Assembly (NCBI GenBank): GCA_018268055.1 | Contig: JAFDXF010000038.1 | Location: 37,519 to 101,518 of the forward strand | DNA from: Bacteroidota bacterium | Lineage (GTDB): Bacteria > Bacteroidota > Bacteroidia > Chitinophagales > Chitinophagaceae | Length of the DNA: 64,000 nt | Reading direction: 5' to 3' | Part shown: in pieces, positions 28,776 through 36,115 of the stretch | Layout: each line of letters starts with the position of its first letter | Position numbering within the stretch: the stretch's first letter is position 1 | Notes under the pieces: model-generated | The model's input: only the letters and a program-made list of their open reading frames with translations | Told to the model about the DNA's origin: nothing | The model's database searches: none | Translations under genes and position numbers: made by a program

Positions 28776-28829
28776 ATAGCCCAAACATTCTAAAAAATAA
28801 AGTTAGAATGATTGGGCTATTTTGTTTTT
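28776..28829 (+). terminator. Rho-independent terminator
   Basis: 18-nt arms at 28776-28793 and 28803-28820 (ATAGCCCAAACATTCTAA with TTAGAATGATTGGGCTAT, one A-A mismatch), then TTTGTTTTT. It separates the small membrane gene from polA. Confidence 0.88.
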
Positions 28830-28864
28830 CTATTAAACCTTTTTGATTTTCATACCTTAGAGGC

Positions 28865-31705
28865 ATGGAAAAAAAGGTTTTTTTATTGGATGCATTTGCG
28901 CTTGTATTTAGAGCATATTACGCATTGATACGAAGTCCAAGAATGACTTCTAAAGGAAAGAATACAAATGCTCAATTTGGCTTTACCAATACATTGATTG
29001 AGTTGTTGAAAAAACAAAAGCCTACACATATAGCAGTATGTTTTGACACAGCTGCACCTACAGAAAGGCATACAGATTTTGAAGACTATAAAGCAAACAG
29101 ACAAGAAACGCCTGAAGATATCAGTGCTGCCGTTCCGGATATAAAAAAAATTATTGAAGCATTCAATATTCCTATTATGGCGGTCGATGGCTTTGAAGCA
29201 GATGATGTAATCGGCACGTTAGCTAAACAAGCAGAAAAAGAAGGCTATGAAGTGTATATGGTTACGCCCGATAAAGATTTTGGTCAACTTGTAACTCAAA
29301 AAATTAAAATTTACAAACCTGCTTCGCAAGGGAATGATGTTGAAATTTTAGGACCCGAAGAAGTTTGTGCACGATGGAATATACAATCGGTAGATCAAGT
29401 GGTGGATATGCTCGGTATGATGGGCGATGCTGTAGATAATATACCGGGCATTCCGGGTGTGGGCGAAAAAACTGCTGCAAAGTTTTTGGCGGAATATGGT
29501 TCTTTGGAAAACACATTAGCCAATGCCGACAATATAAAAGGCGCAATGGGAGAAAAGGTGCGTAAAGGAAAAGAGATGGCTATACTTTCAAAAAAATTAG
29601 CCACTATTATTACGAATGCTCCGGTTGCGTTTCACGAAGAGGATTTCAGAATTAAAAACTGGGATGAAGAAAAGTTAAAAGAAGTTTTCTCAGAGCTGGA
29701 ATTTAAAACAATGGGGAAACGTTTATTTGGTGATGAGTTTTCTATGAGTTCTCCTACCGTTGAAAACCACATTAAGAAAGAACAACCAAAGGCTATTCAG
29801 ACTGATTTATTTGGGAATATTATAAACACTGCTCAAGAAACTGAAAATAAAAAAGAATCCATAAAGGAATATTTTATTGCCGAAAAGAATATAAATAATA
29901 CACCACATCACTACGAAGCCGTAGTAAGTGATACTGAAATAGAAAAGTTAGTAAATATTTTAAACAAGCATACAGAAATCTGTTTTGATACAGAAACTAC
30001 AGGATTAGATGCAAATGAGGCTTCATTGGTAGGTTTGAGTTTTTCGGTAAAATCCGGCGAAGCCTTTTATGTTCCTTGTCCACCTGACGAAATACAAACA
30101 AAAAATATACTTGCAAACTTCACTTCCCTTTTTTCTGATAAAAATAAAATATGGATAGGGCAAAATATAAAATATGATTTGTTGGTATTAAAATGGTATG
30201 GCGTAGAGATAAATGGAAAATTTTTTGACACTATGTTGGCTCATTTTGTTATTGACCCTGAAGGCAAAAGAGGCATGGATGATTTGAGTATAAAATATTT
30301 AGGTTATGAGCCGGTGCACATTGAAGAGTTAATTGGCAAAAAAGGAAAGAACCAAGGTAATATGCGTGATGTAGCAATAGAAATAATTAAAGATTATGCC
30401 GCAGAAGATGCTGATGTAACATTACAATTGAAAAGTATATTTAAAGAAAAATTAAAAGAGGAAGAAGTAGAAAAGGTTTTTTATGAAGTAGATAATCCAT
30501 TAGTGAAAGTGTTGATGGAGATGGAGTTTGAAGGCGTGAAGATAGATGAACAGTTTTTAAAAGAATACTCTGTGGAATTAGATAAAGATGCAAAAAAAGC
30601 AGAAGCTTCAGTGTATGAGCAAGCGGGTGTTCGTTTTAATCTTGCATCTCCCAAACAATTAGGCGAAGTATTATTTGATAAATTACAATTAGATTCTTCG
30701 GCCAAGAAAACAAAAACAGGTCAATATCAAACAGGTGAAGACGTATTATTGAAGTTGGCAGTAAAAGGTCATAAAATTGTAGATGATATTTTAACATTCA
30801 GAGAATTAACAAAACTAAAATCTACTTATGTAGATGCACTACCGGCTTTGATCAATAAAAAATCGGGGAGAGTACATACTACTTATGGTCAAGCAGTGGC
30901 AGTTACCGGAAGATTGTCCAGCAATAATCCCAATCTGCAAAACATACCTGTAAGAACAGACCGAGGCAAAGAAATAAGAAAGGCATTTATACCAAGAGAT
31001 CATCAACATATTTTAATTTCGGCAGACTACTCTCAAATTGAACTGAGAATCGTTGCAGCAATAAGTGGAGATACAAGTATGTGCCAGGCTTTTAAAGAAG
31101 GGAAAGATATACATACAGCTACTGCTGCCAAAGTTTATAATGTAGAGGAAAAAGATGTCACCAAAGAAATGCGTTACAAAGCGAAGAGTGTCAATTTCGG
31201 AATCATTTACGGGCAAAGTGCATTTGGCCTTGCAGAAAATTTAGGTATTAGTCGCACCGAAGCAAAAGAAATCATAGATAATTACAAGAAGCAATTTCCG
31301 GGCATACCAAAATATATGACCGATATGATCCATTTTGCCAAAGAACATGGCTATGTGCAAACGTTGATGGGAAGAAAGAGATGGTTGCGTGATATTAATT
31401 CAGCCAATTTTACGGTAAGAGGTTTTGCAGAACGCAATGCGATTAACTCGCCGATACAAGGCACGGCAGCAGATATGATAAAACTTGCCATGAATAAAAT
31501 TTATGAACGATTAAAGGCAGAAAAACTGCAGAGCAAAATGATCTTGCAGGTACATGATGAATTAATTTTTGATGCATTGATTACAGAGGTTGAAGTATTA
31601 AAGCCAATAATTATAGATTGTATGCAAAACGCAATGCAATTGCCCAATTATGTGCCTGTGATTGCCGAATGTGGGCAAGGAAATAATTGGTTAGAAGCAC
31701 ACTAA
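28865..31705 (+). CDS. polA: DNA polymerase I
   Basis: 946 residues with three parts in order: 5'-3' exonuclease (1 to about 300; DAFALVFRAYYAL, GFEADDVIGTLA, GMMGDAVDNIPGIPGVGEKTA), 3'-5' exonuclease (about 345-540; intact DxE in CFDTETTGLD and IGQNIKYDL, ending in YAAEDADVT) and the polymerase (about 560-946; motif A ISADYSQIELRI, motif B RYKAKSVNFGIIYGQS, motif C QVHDELIFD). The proofreading residues are kept, unlike in Taq polymerase. Confidence 0.98.
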   Translation: MEKKVFLLDAFALVFRAYYALIRSPRMTSKGKNTNAQFGFTNTLIELLKKQKPTHIAVCFDTAAPTERHTDFEDYKANRQETPEDISAAVPDIKKIIEAFNIPIMAVDGFEADDVIGTLAKQAEKEGYEVYMVTPDKDFGQLVTQKIKIYKPASQGNDVEILGPEEVCARWNIQSVDQVVDMLGMMGDAVDNIPGIPGVGEKTAAKFLAEYGSLENTLANADNIKGAMGEKVRKGKEMAILSKKLATIITNAPVAFHEEDFRIKNWDEEKLKEVFSELEFKTMGKRLFGDEFSMSSPTVENHIKKEQPKAIQTDLFGNIINTAQETENKKESIKEYFIAEKNINNTPHHYEAVVSDTEIEKLVNILNKHTEICFDTETTGLDANEASLVGLSFSVKSGEAFYVPCPPDEIQTKNILANFTSLFSDKNKIWIGQNIKYDLLVLKWYGVEINGKFFDTMLAHFVIDPEGKRGMDDLSIKYLGYEPVHIEELIGKKGKNQGNMRDVAIEIIKDYAAEDADVTLQLKSIFKEKLKEEEVEKVFYEVDNPLVKVLMEMEFEGVKIDEQFLKEYSVELDKDAKKAEASVYEQAGVRFNLASPKQLGEVLFDKLQLDSSAKKTKTGQYQTGEDVLLKLAVKGHKIVDDILTFRELTKLKSTYVDALPALINKKSGRVHTTYGQAVAVTGRLSSNNPNLQNIPVRTDRGKEIRKAFIPRDHQHILISADYSQIELRIVAAISGDTSMCQAFKEGKDIHTATAAKVYNVEEKDVTKEMRYKAKSVNFGIIYGQSAFGLAENLGISRTEAKEIIDNYKKQFPGIPKYMTDMIHFAKEHGYVQTLMGRKRWLRDINSANFTVRGFAERNAINSPIQGTAADMIKLAMNKIYERLKAEKLQSKMILQVHDELIFDALITEVEVLKPIIIDCMQNAMQLPNYVPVIAECGQGNNWLEAH

Positions 31706-31761
31706 AAATGTTTTCCTGAAATCAAAATATCACAAGAGCTAAACTACTGTAGCTTTGTACA

Positions 31762-32415
31762 ATGAAACCTGTTATTTATTATTGTTACGATGCTTATTGC
31801 GGATGGTGCTACGGTTTTAGCCCAATTATAAAAAGAATTTCCGAAGAGTATAAAGACCAATTAGGATTTGAAGTTCTTTCGGGCGGAATGATTCCTGCCG
31901 AAGATCCTCGACCTATTAAAGTAACGGCAGGTTATATCAGTAAGGCTTATAAGACCGTTGAAGAAACAACAGGGATTAAGTTTGGCGAGGATTATCTATG
32001 GCACATTTTTCATCCCGAAGAAAGCGACTGGTTTCCACACTCAGAAAAAGCGGCTATTGCACTTTGTATCTTCAAAGAAATATACCCGAATGAACAAGTT
32101 GCATTTGCAGCAGACTTACAGTATGCACTACATTATGAAGGAAGAGATTTGACAGATGACGAAGCTTATCGCCATCTCTTAGATAAATACAAAATTGACA
32201 CTGCAACTTTTTATCAAAAACTACATAGCGAAGAATATAAAGAAAAAGCTCACTACGAATATTCCCTATGTCGACAATTACAAGTAACCGGATTTCCTGC
32301 GGTTCTGATGCAGGTAAGCGATACAAAATTTTATCTGGTGGCCAAAGGCTTTACACACTATGATGACCTGAAAGCAAGAATTGAGAACATATTAAAAGAA
32401 ATCAACGAGCTATAA
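31762..32415 (+). CDS. DsbA-family thiol oxidoreductase-like protein
   Basis: 217 residues, no signal peptide, so cytoplasmic. Thioredoxin-fold start VIYYCYDAYCGWCYGFSPII with a CGWC active site, a helical insertion (about 60-150), then a cis-Pro region VTGFPAVLMQ. It matches the FrnE-like/DsbA-type family (2-hydroxychromene-2-carboxylate isomerase-like fold). A -7-like TAGCTTTG lies at 31750-31757, just before the ATG. Substrate unknown; it directly precedes the heme-copper cluster but is separated by 254 bp. Confidence 0.82.
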   Translation: MKPVIYYCYDAYCGWCYGFSPIIKRISEEYKDQLGFEVLSGGMIPAEDPRPIKVTAGYISKAYKTVEETTGIKFGEDYLWHIFHPEESDWFPHSEKAAIALCIFKEIYPNEQVAFAADLQYALHYEGRDLTDDEAYRHLLDKYKIDTATFYQKLHSEEYKEKAHYEYSLCRQLQVTGFPAVLMQVSDTKFYLVAKGFTHYDDLKARIENILKEINEL

Positions 32416-32490
32416 TAAATACTGCATATTTCATTCTTGTGCAGACAATAGCTATCAAAACAACTCATACTTTATTGAAATTCAATCAAG

Positions 32491-32601
32491 AAGGTACAAA
32501 AAGGTATTGCAATATATTAAACTGTATAAACTGTTTAATTTAAACAAAACCTGTTACCCCAATTTTTATTAGTATTTTATTAAAGGTATTCCACTACCTT
32601 T
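32491..32601. promoter_or_regulatory. AAGGTA motif cluster upstream of the heme-copper operon
   Basis: AAGGTA at 32491-32496 and 32501-32506 (exactly 10 bp apart), then AAAGGTA-TTCCAC-TACCTTT, a 7-bp inverted repeat, at 32582-32601, 68 bp before the first gene. The periodic and dyad arrangement suggests an operator; no known regulator is implied. Confidence 0.4.
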
Positions 32602-32669
32602 ATTATTCATTGGATTATTTTCTTCACATTGATAGTTTTTAAGTCTTTCACTTTTAAATAAATCATACA

Positions 32670-33227
32670 ATGAATGATCACCAATTTATTTTAATAATTT
32701 TTCTTGCAGCATTCATCATCATTACTGCTGTATTTTTTCTCACTTATCGTTCCTCATTACGGCCTGAAGAAAAAAGCGATGGAATAAAGAAGCCGCTTCA
32801 AAAAAGGTTTTATTTTCTTATTGCATTGACAATAGTATTGGTAATACTACTTTCGGTGACGATACCGAAATCTCCTTATTTTAAGTATTCGGATCAAACG
32901 CCGGCAAAGGTTGTTTTTGTAGATGCCATGCAGTATTACTTTTTTATGTCGGAGCAAGCAATAGATCCTGCAAAACCATCGGGTGCTGATAGTATAATAA
33001 TACCTGTTGGCCAGCCTGTAGAATTTCGTGTTACAAGCCTTGATGTAAATCATGGTTTTGGTATTTATAATTCTGATGCGCAATTAGTAACGCAAACACA
33101 GGCAATGCCCGGATATGTAAATCGTCTTCGTTGGAAATTTGACACACCCGGAACCTATCATATATTATGTCTTGAATATTGTGGAGCGAATCATCCGAAC
33201 ATGAGAACTTCATTTATTGTTAAATAA
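32670..33227 (+). CDS. CuA-containing subunit II of a ba3/NOR-type heme-copper enzyme
   Basis: 185 residues with two membrane helices (about 8-26 and 47-66) and a C-terminal cupredoxin domain. CuA ligands are complete: His128 (VNHGFGIYN), Cys167, Glu169 and Cys171 (CLEYC), His175 and Met178 (NHPNM). This short domain resembles ba3-type subunit II. It takes electrons from a soluble donor to subunit I. The gene is 12 bp before subunit I. No subunit III is encoded. Confidence 0.85.
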   Translation: MNDHQFILIIFLAAFIIITAVFFLTYRSSLRPEEKSDGIKKPLQKRFYFLIALTIVLVILLSVTIPKSPYFKYSDQTPAKVVFVDAMQYYFFMSEQAIDPAKPSGADSIIIPVGQPVEFRVTSLDVNHGFGIYNSDAQLVTQTQAMPGYVNRLRWKFDTPGTYHILCLEYCGANHPNMRTSFIVK

Positions 33228-33239
33228 TAAACTGGAACT

Positions 33240-34682
33240 ATGTCTGCACAATCTTTAAAAAAAACAACTGCAACTTGGATAATAGTCATCATGACACTCT
33301 TCATTACTGCTATTATTTTTGGAATTTTAATGCGATTGAATCAAGGGAATGATTATAAAATGTCTTCGCCCGGATTTTATGCTACCATGACAACACATGG
33401 CCTTACAATGATTGCAATATGGTCGGTTGCAGGAATGGTAGCAATAAATTATCTACTAACCAGATATATTAAAGTACCCAATTCTTTAAGCGTTTTTGCC
33501 TTGGTCTTTACTGTTATTGGTGCGGCCATGCTTTGGTACGCTACATTTGTTGGCCAGTTTCATGCAGGCTGGACTTTCTTATATCCTTTGCCTTTAGTAA
33601 AAATAGCTTGGGCTAAATGGGCAACACCTCTATTCTTCTTTAGCTTAGTAGTGCTTGGTGTAGGTTGGTTGGTTTGGTCAGTAGGATTGTTGGTTCAGAT
33701 CTTAAAAAAATATTCATTAAAGCAAGCCTTCGCATGGCAGCATTTGTCTAAAAAAGAGCCCGAGGTAAAAACACCACCGCTGATTCTTATATCAACGGTT
33801 TCTCTGATAGGAATTATTCTTAGCTTAATCGTAGCAGTGATATTACTGGCATTGACATTTGCAGAATATTATTCGGGAGGCGCATTTGTAAATGATAGTT
33901 TGCTGATGAAGAATCTGATTTATTTCTTTGGACATACTATTGCCAATGAATCTTTATATCTTGGTTTAGCTGCTCTTTATGAATTAATGCCTGAAGTAAG
34001 CAGCCGCCCGAAATTTAAAACCACTTGGTATGTAGCACTTGCATGGAACTGCACAATGGTGTTTATTCTTACTGCATTCTTCCATCATTTATACATGGAT
34101 TTTGTACAACCACTCGGACTCCAAATGGTTGGTCAACTTGCTTCCTATTTTGCAAGTTTACCTGCCGCAGGTGTTACAGCCTTTAGTGTATTTGTTTTAG
34201 TTTTTAGAAATCATATAAAATGGTCGCTGACAAATGTTTTATTCTTTATTGGTATAATGGGCTGGCTGATCGGAGGTGTTGGTGCATTGATTGATGCTAC
34301 AATTTCTAATAATGTAGCATTGCATAATACACTTTGGGTTCCTGCACACTTCCACACCTATAATGCGATGGGCAATGTGTTGTTTTGTCTTGCATTTTTC
34401 TACTGGGTAGCCAATGAATTTTCAGGTAGTCAAACGAAAACAAAAGCACAACAGTTAAAGACAGCACTTTTGTTGATTGGCGGTTTTGGATTTGTATTGA
34501 TGTTCTATTTGGCCGGTGCAGATTCAGTGCCCAGAAGATTTTCTAATTACCCAGCAGAATTTAAATCAGCACCATTGATGGCGACATTGGGTGCCGTTTT
34601 TGCCACTATTTACCTGATTGCAATTTTGCTGATTTTTATTGAAATATTACGAAAATGTGTAAAGGCCTTTTCAGCCTCTTAA
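33240..34682 (+). CDS. Heme-copper oxidase subunit I lacking the active-site Tyr; candidate NO reductase
   Basis: 480 residues, about 12-13 membrane helices, B-type (ba3-like). Low-spin heme His53 (TTHGLTMI). CuB ligands His232 (FFGHTIAN), His282 and His283 (FFHHLYMD), and the high- and low-spin heme His pair in VPAHFHTYN are all present. The residue four after His232, the cross-linked Tyr of ba3 and A-type oxidases, is Asn236, followed by Glu237. Loss of this Tyr is typical of NO-reducing members of the superfamily. The downstream NO-response genes support that reading, but O2 reduction is not excluded. Confidence 0.85.
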   Translation: MSAQSLKKTTATWIIVIMTLFITAIIFGILMRLNQGNDYKMSSPGFYATMTTHGLTMIAIWSVAGMVAINYLLTRYIKVPNSLSVFALVFTVIGAAMLWYATFVGQFHAGWTFLYPLPLVKIAWAKWATPLFFFSLVVLGVGWLVWSVGLLVQILKKYSLKQAFAWQHLSKKEPEVKTPPLILISTVSLIGIILSLIVAVILLALTFAEYYSGGAFVNDSLLMKNLIYFFGHTIANESLYLGLAALYELMPEVSSRPKFKTTWYVALAWNCTMVFILTAFFHHLYMDFVQPLGLQMVGQLASYFASLPAAGVTAFSVFVLVFRNHIKWSLTNVLFFIGIMGWLIGGVGALIDATISNNVALHNTLWVPAHFHTYNAMGNVLFCLAFFYWVANEFSGSQTKTKAQQLKTALLLIGGFGFVLMFYLAGADSVPRRFSNYPAEFKSAPLMATLGAVFATIYLIAILLIFIEILRKCVKAFSAS

Positions 34683-35422
34683 TTTTATTTTTATTCTATA
34701 CCAATGTTCAGGCACAATCTGAATATAATTTTTCAGAAGAGGAAAATATTAATGCAAAAATTGCTGATGTCCAACTGAATACTTCAGACGGGGGAATGAT
34801 GTTATCAAATTTATATAACACTTCGCCCATTCTTGTAGCATTAGTATTTTCTCGTTGTACCGGAATATGCAGCCCATTCTTACTTCAACTAAGTGATAAT
34901 ATACGAACATTAAATTCAAAAGAGAAATTCAAAGTGCTTGTTGTAAGTTTTGATCCGATAGATAGTTTGTCTGATTTGGAAGACATGGATAATCGATTGG
35001 GGTTAAATAAAAAAGGACAATGGACTTTTGCAACAACAAAACAAATTGATGCTTTAAATTCTTCAGTAGGTTTTAGACCTATATGGGATAGTCTGCGAAA
35101 ACAATTTGATCATGATGCACTTCTTGTAGGAATTAATGAAAATGGATATATCGCAAAAAAATTGACAGGTCTGCGCGGGATAAGTGATTTGAAGATGATG
35201 ATTCAATCTATACATAATGAGTTTATTCCTTCTTATCCACTTCCGAGAAAAAATAATTTACTTTCATGTTTTACTTATGACCCTGCTACAGGAAAAAGAA
35301 AGCCCTCAATCGGTCTTTTAATATTAGTGCTCCCTGTTGTATTAACTTTCGGCCTTATCTTGTGGCTTGCCATAAGAAGTAAAAAATGGAGAAGAGCAAC
35401 CAATAACCATTTAGCAGATTAA
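34655..35422 (+). CDS. SCO1/SenC-type copper chaperone with C-terminal membrane helix
   Basis: 255 residues; signal peptide about 1-20 (ends VQAQ). Thioredoxin-like domain with the copper motif Cys68-x3-Cys72 (SRCTGICSP) and the third ligand His153 (QFDHDALLVG). One C-terminal membrane helix (about 221-244). SCO proteins load CuA of subunit II. The gene overlaps the end of subunit I by 28 bp, so assembly of this enzyme is its likely role. Confidence 0.88.
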   Translation: MCKGLFSLLILFLFYTNVQAQSEYNFSEEENINAKIADVQLNTSDGGMMLSNLYNTSPILVALVFSRCTGICSPFLLQLSDNIRTLNSKEKFKVLVVSFDPIDSLSDLEDMDNRLGLNKKGQWTFATTKQIDALNSSVGFRPIWDSLRKQFDHDALLVGINENGYIAKKLTGLRGISDLKMMIQSIHNEFIPSYPLPRKNNLLSCFTYDPATGKRKPSIGLLILVLPVVLTFGLILWLAIRSKKWRRATNNHLAD

Positions 35423-35468
35423 CGCTTTAGGCAAAGATTGATTTGTAAACAAAACTAATAAATATAGC

Positions 35469-36032
35469 ATGTCAACTATTTATATAAAAAACATGGTATG
35501 TAATCGTTGTGTAATGGTGGTGCGTGATGAGTTGGCAAAACTAAATATTGAAGCCACCCAAATTTCGCTGGGAGAAGTAATTTTGGAAAGAACGCTTACC
35601 GATGAAAAAAAACAGCACTTAAGTAAGGCACTTGAAGCTGTAGGTTTTGAAATTATTGATGACAAAAAGAGTAGAACAATCGAACAAATTAAAAATGTGA
35701 TTATTGATATCATTCAGCACAAGGATAATGAACACAATGAAAATCTATCTAAAATTCTGAGCAATTCTTTGCACCACGATTATAATTATCTTTCTAATAT
35801 CTTTTCGGAAGTAGAAGGCACTACTATTGAAAAATATTTTATCGCTCAAAAAATAGAAAAAGTTAAGGAGCTATTAGTCTATGACGAGCTATCATTAAGC
35901 GAAATTGCTAATCAACTTAATTATTCCAGTGTAGCTTATCTAAGCAATCAATTCAAAAAAATAACCGGCCTTACCCCCAGCCATTTCAAAAAAATTGGGA
36001 ACCAAAAGAGAAAACCATTAGATGAGGTGTAA
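35469..36032 (+). CDS. AraC-type regulator fused to an HMA-like metal-binding domain
   Basis: 187 residues. Residues 1-65 look like a heavy-metal-associated fold (STIYIKNMVCNRCVMVVRDE, with Cys11-x2-Cys14 in the metal-loop position, ending GFEIID). Residues 85-182 are an AraC-type DNA-binding domain (EKYFIAQKIEKVKELLVYDE, LSLSEIANQLNYSSVAYLSN, then KKITGLTPSHFKK). It lacks the usual AraC cupin or GAF sensor. With SCO upstream and CopA downstream (83 bp), copper sensing is the natural inference. Confidence 0.85.
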   Translation: MSTIYIKNMVCNRCVMVVRDELAKLNIEATQISLGEVILERTLTDEKKQHLSKALEAVGFEIIDDKKSRTIEQIKNVIIDIIQHKDNEHNENLSKILSNSLHHDYNYLSNIFSEVEGTTIEKYFIAQKIEKVKELLVYDELSLSEIANQLNYSSVAYLSNQFKKITGLTPSHFKKIGNQKRKPLDEV

Positions 36033-36115
36033 ACCTTACAAATCAAACACAAAATAGTGTAATAACACACCCATGAATTCTTCAGAACTTTGCCATTGAA
36101 TTAAACAGTAAGATT

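Noticed and set aside
32470..32485. TTGAAATTCAA as an FNR box upstream of the heme-copper genes
   Set aside because: The half-sites are TTGA/TCAA with a 3-bp centre; the FNR consensus needs TTGAT-N4-ATCAA.
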